NCBI GenBank assembly: GCA_003554565.1
Contig: PWGR01000306.1
Span: 1-28,201 of the forward strand
Length of the DNA: 28,201 nt
DNA from: Clostridia bacterium
GTDB taxonomy: Bacteria > Bacillota > Sulfobacillia > SLMV01
Direction: 5' to 3'
Both the position numbers and the translations under genes were made by a program. This document shows positions 1 through 7,035 of the stretch, one piece after another; position 1 is the stretch's first letter, and each line of letters starts with the position of its first letter. The notes beneath the pieces are model-generated. The model had not been told where the DNA came from and did not search any database. It saw only the letters and a list, made by a program, of their open reading frames with translations.

Positions 1-102
1 CGGAGGGGCAACACCCGTTCCCATCCCGAACACGGCAGTTAAGTCCTCCAGCGCCGATGGTACTTGGGGGGAGACCCCCCGGAAGAGTAGGTCGCCGCCA
101 GA
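1..102 (+). rRNA. rrf: 5S ribosomal RNA, 3' portion (5' end outside window)
   Basis: The first hundred bases carry the 5S core: the CCCGTTCCCATCCCGAACAC segment, then AGTTAAG, and the 3' strand GTCGCCGCCAG that closes helix I. The window starts inside the gene, so roughly the first 15-20 bases are missing. The exact 3' end is an estimate because its pairing partner lies outside the window. A rho-independent terminator follows within 10 bases, so this is the end of an rRNA operon. Confidence 0.95.
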
Positions 103-111
103 TTAACTGAA

Positions 112-141
112 AGACCCCGCCGAAAACGGCGGGGTCTCTTT
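112..141 (+). terminator. Intrinsic terminator of the rRNA operon
   Basis: A perfect 11-bp stem (112-122 with 127-137) encloses an AAAA tetraloop and is followed by CTTTATATT. It lies directly after the 5S rRNA. This is a textbook rho-independent terminator. Confidence 0.92.
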
Positions 142-445
142 ATATTACATAAATGCCAGCAAACCGCCGAATCTGGGATCATGACACACTTTACCAAGCG
201 GCCATATAAGGTGATTGAAACGCTATTGCTGGCTGGCCGAGGCTGATCTCATCGTGGGATAAAAACAGGTAATTCAGACGCTGCGGTGCGACGTTTTGCT
301 GTCTGCCGCATTGTAACCGATGAGAAGATTGAGGGGTGGCCGAGCATTCATCCGGTCTTTGGTCCCACGGTTGCAAGTTGCTCCCGTGCTTTGGTGCAAT
401 GGTCAAGGGAAAGATGTCGGAGACAGACGATACCACCGGAGGGTC
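142..445. other. Intergenic stretch, no gene recognised
   Basis: About 300 bases lie between the 5S terminator and the helicase start. The helicase frame stays open upstream to about position 320, but that extension has no family similarity and no ribosome binding site, so I treat it as non-coding. I saw no convincing promoter, tRNA or structured RNA here. The helicase ribosome binding site (GGAGGG, about 438-443) closes the interval. Confidence 0.5.
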
Positions 446-448
446 ATG

Positions 449-2668
449 ATGCAGAAGTTCTATTTCGGAGGATTACCAGAAAACTGCCGACCGGGAGACT
501 TGCTCGGTGCCATCGCCAACCAGGGAGGCGTAAATGCCGAGCACATCGGAGATATACAGATCAGGGGATCTTTGGCCGCAGTGTACGCACCCGAGGAGGC
601 TGCACAGCCCATCCTCGACAATGTGCATCAGGTAGCCAACAATGAAGTTCAAGTCACAGGTGAGGACGATCCTCGCTTTCACTTCATGCGGATGACTTTC
701 CTCGTCGAGATGGAGAGACGGGAAGAGATGAAGCGACATGAGCACGAAATTAAGACGATGTCTGGCCGGGAGCGCGAAGCGGCCGGGCGCGCCATCCTGC
801 ACCTGAAGGCAAGCGAAGAGGGAACTGCCCTCGGGGGCAAGTACATGGTAAAGTTCAGCAGACAAAGACCCGGAGAATCCCTCCCTGAATGCGAGATTGG
901 CATCGGTGATCTCGTCGTCATCTGCAGGAAGGATCCGCTGCGGGATGACAATCCCACCGGTACGGTGGCGCACAAGACCAACTACTCGCTGACAGTCGCG
1001 TTTGATAGAAAGCCCGCAGATGTGGTGTACGCAAGGGGCCTCAGATGCGATCTTCACGTAAATGATACTACCTATCGCAGGCAGCTCACCGCTCTGATGC
1101 AGGCTCTCGGCGCCGCGGGAACCCGTCTTTCAGACCTGGTTGATACTTCCCTGGGCCTGAAGAGTCCTGGCTTTGTCACGGAGGATCGGTCGGGGCCATT
1201 CTTCAATGCCGACCTCAACTCCTCGCAGAGGGAAGCAGTGAAGCGGGCGGAGCGCGCGCAGGATTTCTTTTTGATCCACGGACCACCAGGGACCGGAAAG
1301 ACGGTGACATGCGTGGAGATAGCCAGGCAGGCCGTGGAGCGGGGCGCACATGTCCTCTGCGCAGCGGACTCAAATACTGCGGTCGACAATCTCGTGCAGT
1401 GGCTCGCCGAGGCGGGAGAGAAAGTCGTTCGGGTGGGACATCCCGCCCGCGTCACACCTCTTTTGAGAGAACACACGTTGGACCATCTCGTGCAGCAGAA
1501 TGAGAATTACAGCGAAGCGCAGCGGCTGCGGGATAAGGTCATGGATTTGCGGGAAAGTCAGGAACGCGTCACCCATCCGGGTGGGCGGTGGCGCAGGGGC
1601 ATGAGCAATGCGAAGATCAAGTCTCTGGCCAGACGGGGAGGCAGTTCGCGCGGGGTGCCTCCCGGGAAGATCAGAAGCATGGCCGAGTGGCTTCAGCTGC
1701 AGGAGGATATCGACGGTCTGTTCTCCGAGATCGATCGGCTGGAGGAGGCAGCAGTTGAAGAAATCATTGAGTGGTCCGACGCGGTCTGTGCGACGAATTC
1801 CGGGTGTGGGTCCGAGCTACTAAAGACGCGTAGCTTCGATCTGGCGATCATCGATGAGGCAACTCAATCCACTGAGCCCAGCTGTTGGATTCCCATTGCT
1901 CTCGCTGACCGTACGATCATGGCCGGTGATCACAAGCAGCTGCCCCCGACAATTCTGTCGCGGGAGGCAAACGGGTTGAGTGAGACTCTCTACGAGTCTC
2001 TCCTGCAGCAACACGGCGATCAACTCCGTACCATGCTGGATGTTCAGTACAGAATGCACGAGACGATAATGCGTTTTCCCAATCGCGAGTTCTATGAGGG
2101 GAGACTCAGTGCAGATGATTCCGTGGCCCGACATACCCTCGCCGATTTGATAGACGATGGCCAGATCAAAAAAGAAGACCTTCCTGGCGTGGCCTGTTGT
2201 CCACTCGATCCGGTAGTTTACATTGATACCGCTGTTGCGGACGCCCCGGAGAGAACCAGGGGCGGCTCCACTTCCAGGGAGAATCCCCGGGAGGGGGATC
2301 TGGCGGTTTCTCTGTGCCGGCAGCTTATGGACCTGGGAATTGCGGGTCGCGATATTGCGGTGATAAGCCCCTACGATGATCAGGTGGATCTGATCGCAAA
2401 GCAGTTCCGGGATGAAGACCTCGAAGTCAATACTGTGGACGGATTTCAGGGGAGGGAAAAGGAAGTTGTCATCCTGTCGTTCGTGCGCAGCAATCCCCGG
2501 GCCAGTCTAGGCTTTCTCACCGACGTGCGCAGGTTGAATGTTTCACTGACGCGCGCCAGGCGCAAGCTTATCGTGATTGGCGACAGCTCTACTATCAGCG
2601 CTCACCGGACGTACGAGCGACTGGTGGAGCACTTCAAGCAACATGGCGTGGTGCTGACCCCATGCTGA
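449..2668 (+). CDS. UPF1/IGHMBP2-like superfamily 1 helicase with N-terminal DbpA-type RNA-binding domain
   Basis: This 739-residue protein is predicted to be an ATP-dependent RNA or RNA/DNA helicase acting in the cytoplasm. All SF1B motifs are present: Q-motif glutamine near residue 260, Walker A GPPGTGKT (278-285), DEAT (469-472), GDHKQLPP (493-500), QYRMH (533-537), VDGFQGRE (663-670) and SLTRAR (699-704). Residues 1-60 (KFYFGGLPENCRPGDLLGAI and IGDIQI) resemble the C-terminal RNA-binding domain of DEAD-box protein DbpA. Residues 85-120 are charged and probably helical. The ATG at 449 follows GGAGGG by about 6 bases; the adjacent ATG at 446 is the alternative. It stands alone after the rRNA operon. 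The helicase class is certain; RNA as the substrate is inferred from the N-terminal domain. Confidence 0.9.
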   Translation: MQKFYFGGLPENCRPGDLLGAIANQGGVNAEHIGDIQIRGSLAAVYAPEEAAQPILDNVHQVANNEVQVTGEDDPRFHFMRMTFLVEMERREEMKRHEHEIKTMSGREREAAGRAILHLKASEEGTALGGKYMVKFSRQRPGESLPECEIGIGDLVVICRKDPLRDDNPTGTVAHKTNYSLTVAFDRKPADVVYARGLRCDLHVNDTTYRRQLTALMQALGAAGTRLSDLVDTSLGLKSPGFVTEDRSGPFFNADLNSSQREAVKRAERAQDFFLIHGPPGTGKTVTCVEIARQAVERGAHVLCAADSNTAVDNLVQWLAEAGEKVVRVGHPARVTPLLREHTLDHLVQQNENYSEAQRLRDKVMDLRESQERVTHPGGRWRRGMSNAKIKSLARRGGSSRGVPPGKIRSMAEWLQLQEDIDGLFSEIDRLEEAAVEEIIEWSDAVCATNSGCGSELLKTRSFDLAIIDEATQSTEPSCWIPIALADRTIMAGDHKQLPPTILSREANGLSETLYESLLQQHGDQLRTMLDVQYRMHETIMRFPNREFYEGRLSADDSVARHTLADLIDDGQIKKEDLPGVACCPLDPVVYIDTAVADAPERTRGGSTSRENPREGDLAVSLCRQLMDLGIAGRDIAVISPYDDQVDLIAKQFRDEDLEVNTVDGFQGREKEVVILSFVRSNPRASLGFLTDVRRLNVSLTRARRKLIVIGDSSTISAHRTYERLVEHFKQHGVVLTPC

Positions 2669-2747
2669 CGGTGACGCGGATTGCGGTGAATATGTGGTGT
2701 CGGATTCCTTTGAGACACCCCCATCATTCGCCGGGAGCGACCGCCGG

Positions 2748-2768
2748 TCTGGTACAGTCTGGTACAAT
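2748..2768 (+). promoter_or_regulatory. Possible extended -10 promoter within a tandem 10-bp repeat
   Basis: TCTGGTACA occurs twice in tandem (2748-2757 and 2758-2767, ten-base period). The second copy forms TGGTACAAT, an extended -10 box (TG at 2760-2761, TACAAT at 2763-2768), 35 bases before the predicted TTG start. No good -35 hexamer is visible, which is tolerated for extended -10 promoters. The repeat could also be a regulator-binding site. Confidence 0.3.
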
Positions 2769-2802
2769 TGATAACTGAACTGCCGGAATGGAGGCGCGCG
2801 AA

Positions 2803-3459
2803 TTGAACACAGATGATTTCTTTTGTTCGTGGAGTGGAGGAAAGGACTCCTGCCTTGCCCTGTTTTATGCCATGGAGGAAGGAGGACGTCCCAAACAGCT
2901 CCTGACCATGTTCAATAAGGACGGTGATCGTTCACGTTCTCACGGGACCCGGGCCCGCCTAGTTCGGGCGCAAGCGGATTCGCTGGGTGTTCCCAGCACA
3001 ATTGCTTCTGCTTCCTGGGATGAGTACGAGGATGTGTTTGTGCAAAAACTGCGCCGGTTCCACGGTATGGGAATCAGTGCCGGTGTGTTCGGCGACATAG
3101 ACCTGCAAGAGCACCGGGACTGGTGTGTGAAAGTGTGTGATGCGGCCGGGCTGAAGGCCCACCATCCCTTGTGGCAGCAGGGGAGGATTTCCGTGGTGGA
3201 GGAGTTTATTGATTTGGGATTCGAGGCCATCGTCGTTTGCGTCAGTAATGAGTACTTGAGCCAGAACTACCTGGGGCGGACGCTCGACAGACAGCTGATA
3301 CAGCGAATCCAGGCTCGGCATGTCGACCCGTGCGGCGAAAGGGGCGAGCTGCATACTCTGGTGGTCGATGGTCCGGTATTTGATCGACCCCTCAATGTTT
3401 CGCTGGGACAAATCAGGGGTGATGAGTACCACAGCTTCATTGAAGTTGACCTGCAGTAA
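2803..3459 (+). CDS. Dph6-like PP-loop ATPase (diphthine-ammonia ligase family)
   Basis: This 218-residue protein belongs to the adenine-nucleotide alpha-hydrolase (PP-loop) superfamily. It has the ATP-binding SGGKDS loop at residues 11-16 and the family signature CGERGELHTLVVDGP near residue 180. Eukaryotic and archaeal relatives amidate diphthine on elongation factor 2. Bacteria lack diphthamide, so the bacterial substrate is unknown and some other ATP-dependent amidation or ligation is likely. I prefer the TTG at 2803, because GGAGG at 2790-2794 lies 8 bases upstream of it; the ATG at 2788 would have no ribosome binding site. It converges with the minus-strand redox pair. Confidence 0.85.
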   Translation: MNTDDFFCSWSGGKDSCLALFYAMEEGGRPKQLLTMFNKDGDRSRSHGTRARLVRAQADSLGVPSTIASASWDEYEDVFVQKLRRFHGMGISAGVFGDIDLQEHRDWCVKVCDAAGLKAHHPLWQQGRISVVEEFIDLGFEAIVVCVSNEYLSQNYLGRTLDRQLIQRIQARHVDPCGERGELHTLVVDGPVFDRPLNVSLGQIRGDEYHSFIEVDLQ

Positions 3460-3470
3460 TGTGGGCGGTA

Positions 3471-3514
3471 CCTGCGCTGCCATCGCTCGGCACTCCGCGG
3501 TACAGCAGCGCAGG
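3471..3514. terminator. Inverted repeat between convergent genes, possible bidirectional terminator
   Basis: CCTGCGCTGC (3471-3480) and GCAGCGCAGG (3505-3514) form a perfect 10-bp stem around a 24-base loop. It starts 11 bases after the Dph6-like stop codon, in the gap between convergent genes. Neither strand has a U-run after it, so classic intrinsic termination is doubtful. Confidence 0.3.
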
Positions 3515-3582
3515 GAGGAGACCCGGTTGCTTCCGCCCGTTGTCCGCCCTATTTTCGTCTTGCTTCGATGTGGAAAGCGAGA

Positions 3583-4305
3583 TCAGGGCTCTTTCCTTCC
3601 CAGTCCCACATTGATCTTCGCGCTGTTTTCGGCACCGATACCACACTCTCTCAGCAAATCATGGAGTGCTTCTCTGTCACGCAGCTCGGTCACGTTGGCG
3701 ATGAAGCCGAGGGAGAATACCGTGTCAATTTCCCGGCTTATATCCTGCAGGCAGCGGATGGCGTCCGGCAGTTGATCTGGGGTTACGGTGCACTCTACGA
3801 CAGCGGAGAGGACTCGTTCGTTCAGCACTTCAGAGGAGAGGCATCCTTTCTCCGGATCGGTCATCAGGGTAAATATCGGATTATTCCGTGAGAAGTCTGC
3901 CCCGGCCTCTGCCAGCACCCGGGTGATCTTGTCCACATCTCTGAGATAGGCCCCCACGTTGGGGCGACCGACATCGATCGACAACCCGTAACTGCCCGGT
4001 GGAAACCGGTGCGTCACGTCATTGGTTTTCATTTCCTCAGTACCACGTCCCGACACGGTGGTTTCCTCGAAGGTAGTTACGGGGTCGCTGAACACCCGAC
4101 GGACAGACCGGGGCCATGGGAGCGAGTTTTCCTCCTGAAATGCATTCGTTGGACAACCATCCCAGCGGATGCATACCCTGCATTCTAAACACAGCTGCTG
4201 GCTTATCTGGGCCGCCCCAGAATCCTCTTGCAGATGTATAGCACCTCCCGGGCAGATATCGACGCATTCACCGCACCCAACACAAAGGTCATCCTGGATG
4301 ATCAC
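3583..4305 (-). CDS. Dicluster ferredoxin fused to a conserved C-terminal domain of unknown function
   Basis: The predicted protein has 240 residues. Residues 8-18 hold CVGCGECVDIC, a classical [4Fe-4S] site. Residues 39-51 hold a second, slightly unusual site with spacing C-x2-C-x2-C-x5-C followed by P. After a linker, residues 105-240 form an alpha/beta-looking domain I cannot name, ending in KINVGLGR. Its internal cysteines (155, 172, 185, 221) are scattered. The GTG start overlaps the stop of the upstream gene by four bases (GTGA), with GGAGGTG upstream, so the two genes are translationally coupled. An electron-transfer role for the ferredoxin half is well supported; the partner reaction is unknown. 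Confidence 0.75.
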   Translation of the reverse strand: MIIQDDLCVGCGECVDICPGGAIHLQEDSGAAQISQQLCLECRVCIRWDGCPTNAFQEENSLPWPRSVRRVFSDPVTTFEETTVSGRGTEEMKTNDVTHRFPPGSYGLSIDVGRPNVGAYLRDVDKITRVLAEAGADFSRNNPIFTLMTDPEKGCLSSEVLNERVLSAVVECTVTPDQLPDAIRCLQDISREIDTVFSLGFIANVTELRDREALHDLLRECGIGAENSAKINVGLGRKEP

Positions 4306-4976
4306 CTGCTGACACCTCCCAGTCCATGCCGCAGTATTGCTGCGGCGACAGACGTATTGAAAATCCCGCAGGTGCAAAAGCTGGCCATCTCTCTGGCCCC
4401 CTCTTCCGGATTCATATCGCCGGCGGCAACATGCTCAATTATGCGCTCTGCAAGCTGTGGTGTTATCAGTCCGTGGCCGCACATCATGATCAGAGCCTGA
4501 ACTTCAGATGAAGGCAGAGAATCAGTGTTACCGAAGACGCCGAGTGAGAGGTTGATGGTGTGCGCCCCGAGTCCCGCTCTTTCTATAAGCGGCCAGGTCT
4601 GATCAGGATTCCCGGTTACCACCACTGACATTCCCAGATCAGCCTCTGCGAGACTCTTCAATGCCGCAATTAGCAGGCCGGGATCGTCAAATACGGCGGC
4701 TACATAAGAGGTGTCGCCTATGTTGTCTTCCAGTTCTTTCCGCGTCGCTTTCGTGTGGATGCTTTCCTCGCCGTTGGATATGTTCACAGGGGTATGCTCG
4801 GCCAGAAGGGCAAGTGATTTCTTCAATCTGCGGGCCGAATCCTGCTCATTGAAGCCCTGACAGGCCATCGTCATTATTATGTAGTCGGCCGGTGGTGTCT
4901 CAGTCTGGCCCCACAACGATTCCCGGGCGTGTTTGAGGTCAGATTTCAGCCTGTGTAAGGTGTGCGTCACCTGCAT
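4302..4976 (-). CDS. Conserved protein of unknown function with CGHG and CTCGIFN cysteine motifs
   Basis: I do not recognise a named family for this 224-residue protein. Its most striking part is the C-terminal third: CGHG at residues 166-169, then about 30 mainly helical residues, then C-T-C-G-I-F-N at 201-207. With Cys39 (MACQGF), these residues could bind a metal or Fe-S cluster or form a redox-active site. The preceding part alternates strands and helices. The ATG at 4976 is preceded by GGGAG. The gene is first of a pair with the dicluster ferredoxin, with which it overlaps by four bases, so the two products probably act together in a redox reaction. A relic ISL3 element begins about 50 bases upstream and may have separated the pair from its promoter. 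Confidence 0.65.
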   Translation of the reverse strand: MQVTHTLHRLKSDLKHARESLWGQTETPPADYIIMTMACQGFNEQDSARRLKKSLALLAEHTPVNISNGEESIHTKATRKELEDNIGDTSYVAAVFDDPGLLIAALKSLAEADLGMSVVVTGNPDQTWPLIERAGLGAHTINLSLGVFGNTDSLPSSEVQALIMMCGHGLITPQLAERIIEHVAAGDMNPEEGAREMASFCTCGIFNTSVAAAILRHGLGGVSR

Positions 4977-5020
4977 CTCTCCCTTCCCGGATGTTTCTGA
5001 GCAGACCATTCTTCTCCTTT

Positions 5021-5606
5021 GGAGTATAGGTTCTTCTCCGTTTGGGTTGGCAAGAATGTGGCCTGTGCAGTGATGAGGGCACATAGAGGGACATGCGATC
5101 CCCTCGGCGGATAGTTCTTTGTTGGAAAAAGATTCCCGAGGAGGAAATCACATGTCCCAGCTAAGTATAGCAAGTTTGTTTCCCTTTCGTCGAGAAGTTG
5201 TTGAGGCAGCCAGGGTGGCGGGTAAAGATCGACTTCAGGTAACGGTGCGGCCCAATCAGAGGTACGTGGCCAGGTGTAGTAGCTGTCACTCAAGGGCTAG
5301 CCGGCTCTGGCAGCGCGAGAGCAGGGAAGTACGCGATATATCCATTGGATGTTTTCGTCTGGTGCTAGTGGACGGTTGAGTATCGCAAGATGAGTTGTCC
5401 TCAGTGCGGCAGGATCAGGGTTCAGGATCTGGATATCTGCGCTGTGGGTGGTGAGCGGGTCACATCATGACCAGGGCTACTTTATCCTCTGTGTGAAGGA
5501 AGCGTTGCCAGGCAACCATAAGAAGACTCAATCACCAATGGAGCACGCTGATGCGAGCTGAATCCGCGGTTTTGCGCCAACCCAAACGGAGAAGAACCGG
5601 AATATA
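5021..5606. mobile_element. Decayed, internally deleted ISL3-family insertion sequence with target duplication
   Basis: The element spans 5029-5598 (570 bases). Perfect 23-bp terminal inverted repeats lie at 5029-5051 and 5576-5598 and begin GGTTCTTCTCCG, in keeping with ISL3-type ends. The flanking octamers GGAGTATA (5021-5028) and GGAATATA (5599-5606) match at 7 of 8 positions, consistent with the 8-bp target duplication made by ISL3 elements plus one later mutation. Inside is a broken transposase. Intact members are usually well over 1 kb, so much of the interior is gone. It can no longer move by itself, but the intact ends could in principle be acted on by a related transposase. Confidence 0.85.
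5152..5561 (+). pseudogene. ISL3-family transposase remnant (zinc-finger N-terminus joined to C-terminal tail)
   Basis: The reading frame starts at ATG 5152 behind AGGAGG. It encodes the ISL3 zinc-finger region, with ARCSSCHSRASRLWQRESRE followed by VRDISIG. It is broken by a frameshift near 5377: the next frame continues with VEYRKMSCPQCGRIRVQDLD and ends in GGERVTS, stopping at 5468-5470. A third frame from 5475 to the TGA at 5559-5561 reads GYFILCVKEALPGNHKK, which resembles the C-terminal tail of ISL3 transposases. The whole DDE catalytic core is therefore missing between about 5470 and 5475. At least one frameshift and one large deletion make this a non-functional pseudogene. Confidence 0.82.
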
Positions 5607-5685
5607 GAGCAAACACGAGGTCCATGCAATAGCTGGTTTCGCGTGGCTGCAGTTTCACATCGTCCGTGGATTCTGCATCTTTCAT
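5607..5685 (-). pseudogene. Possible 5' half of a small gene split by the ISL3 element
   Basis: On the minus strand an ATG at 5685-5683, preceded by an AAGGA-like site, opens a frame (MKDAESTDDVKLQPRETSYC and onward) that runs into the insertion. If the element and one copy of its target duplication are removed in silico, the frame continues through KGEEWSAQKHPGRERCR and stops at 4967, ten bases inside the start of the downstream gene. The restored product would have 46 residues. This is a reconstruction; I know of no family match, and the frame may be fortuitous. Confidence 0.3.
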
Positions 5686-5955
5686 GGCGGTAAATCCTTC
5701 CAGGTCAGTTCAGTTTACGACTCAGTGACGAGGACCTTCAGCAGCATCATGGTGATCCATCTCTGGCAGGCATTTATCTCAATCTGGAGGAAAAACGGGG
5801 GGTGCGATAGAATAAGAACAAGAGTGTAAGATGTATTGTCTGACTCGCAACTGCGGATGCACGGGTGCCCTCGTTGCTGTGTTTCCTTGATCAGGGTATC
5901 TCCAGGAATCCGCACATCTGTCACGAAAGATGGGTGCCGAAGGAATCTACTATCC
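5686..5955. other. Intergenic stretch upstream of tmk, no gene recognised
   Basis: About 270 bases lie between the region disturbed by the insertion sequence and the tmk start. A minus-strand open frame of 83 codons crosses it into tmk, but it has no family resemblance and no clear ribosome binding site. The promoter of the tmk operon should be here. I see AT-richer patches around 5805-5835 but no confident -35/-10 pair. Confidence 0.4.
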
Positions 5956-6648
5956 ATGAATAACAAAGGAGCAGATATTCACTTCGAAGCCGGGAATTCA
6001 GAAGGCCATGGTGGCCTGTTCATATCGCTCGAAGGTGTGGAGACGTCTGGCAAGACAACTCAGGCGGATCTTCTGGTATCGTGGTTGAAGACCCGGGGGT
6101 ATGATGTACTGCAGACCAGGGAGCCGGGTGGGAGCTCTGTATCTGAGTTGATACGTTCGCTCCTGCTCAGGGTAGACCAGGATTCAGATGAAAACATTAC
6201 CCCGCAGGCCGAGACACTTCTTTTTGCCGCGTCACGAGCCCAGCTGGTGCACAATGTCATTCGACCGGCCCTGCAGTCTGGCACCGTGGTCGTATGTGAC
6301 CGCTATATCGATTCGAGTCTCGCCTACCAGGGATTCGGACTGGGCATTCCTCTGGCGGATATATGGGACATCAATCTCTTTGCCACTGGAAACTTGATGC
6401 CCGATCTTACCTTCGTTCTGGGTCGTGGATCGAAACTGTTTTCCGCCGATGAAAAGCCTGCCGATGATCGCATTGAGGCTCGCAGTAAGGAGTTTCATAG
6501 CCGCGTTCGACGGGGATATCATTCCCTGGCCCAGCGGTTTTCAGACCGTATTGTACTTGTCGACACCAGAGGTGGAGTGCGCAGGACGGCTCAGTACATC
6601 CGGGGCATTGTCGGTGAGCGACTCAATGATGAACTCGTCAGGTCGTAA
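5956..6648 (+). CDS. tmk: Thymidylate kinase
   Basis: This 230-residue cytoplasmic enzyme phosphorylates dTMP to dTDP with ATP, an essential step of dTTP synthesis. The P-loop is EGVETSGKTTQ (26-36), REPGG follows at 55-59, the thymidine-binding DRYIDSSLAYQG at 115-126, and the lid region with DRIE and EFHSRVRRGY at 171-188. The usual DG of the P-loop (EGxDGxGK) is ET here, though the Walker pattern is kept. The N-terminus is about 20 residues longer than usual before the first strand; the only plausible in-frame start is ATG 5956, with a weak ribosome binding site. It is first of the tmk-darA-holB-ricT-rsmI operon. Confidence 0.95.
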   Translation: MNNKGADIHFEAGNSEGHGGLFISLEGVETSGKTTQADLLVSWLKTRGYDVLQTREPGGSSVSELIRSLLLRVDQDSDENITPQAETLLFAASRAQLVHNVIRPALQSGTVVVCDRYIDSSLAYQGFGLGIPLADIWDINLFATGNLMPDLTFVLGRGSKLFSADEKPADDRIEARSKEFHSRVRRGYHSLAQRFSDRIVLVDTRGGVRRTAQYIRGIVGERLNDELVRS

Positions 6649-6689
6649 GGCCAGAATTCATCTTTCTCGGAAGCGAGGTGAATGCAGAG

Positions 6690-7022
6690 GTGAAGCTAGT
6701 CGTGGCCGTCATTCAAGACCGGGATTCTATTGACCTCCTGGAGGAGTTGATGGAGGCGGGTTATCGAGCAACCAAGCTGTCCAGCACCGGAGGATTCCTG
6801 CGCGAGGGAAACACGACACTCCTCATAGGTTGTGATGATGAGGATATCGAGGAAGTGTTTGGTGTCATAGAGAGCGTATGCCGAACCCGCGACCAGGTCG
6901 TTACTCCGATCACACCGGTGCGCGGCAGCACCGGAGACTCATTCATCCCCTATTCCGTGGAAGTTACGGTGGGCGGTGCTACGGTCTTCGTGCTGGATGT
7001 CGAGCAGTTTTTCCACGTGTGA
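6690..7022 (+). CDS. darA: Cyclic di-AMP receptor protein DarA (PII-like, YaaQ family)
   Basis: The 110-residue product matches the PII-like DarA family along its whole length: KLVVAVIQD at the start, TKLSSTGGFLREGNTTLLIG in the middle, and GGATVFVLDVEQF at the end. Family members form trimers that bind cyclic di-AMP; their downstream target is not established. I choose the GTG at 6690 because AGGTGA lies 8 bases upstream and homologues begin with M-K-L. A GTG at 6678 would add four residues. It lies between tmk and holB, its usual neighbours in spore formers. Confidence 0.93.
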   Translation: MKLVVAVIQDRDSIDLLEELMEAGYRATKLSSTGGFLREGNTTLLIGCDDEDIEEVFGVIESVCRTRDQVVTPITPVRGSTGDSFIPYSVEVTVGGATVFVLDVEQFFHV

Positions 7023-7035
7023 GGGGGCAGGTTGA

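Noticed and set aside
320..448. N-terminal extension of the helicase back to position 320
   Set aside because: The extra 43 residues look non-coding, have no ribosome binding site, and precede a clear DbpA-like domain that begins at the ATG with GGAGGG upstream.
5715..5966. Minus-strand frame of 83 codons upstream of tmk
   Set aside because: It overlaps the tmk start and has no ribosome binding site or family resemblance. It could be a gene fragment, but nothing supports it.
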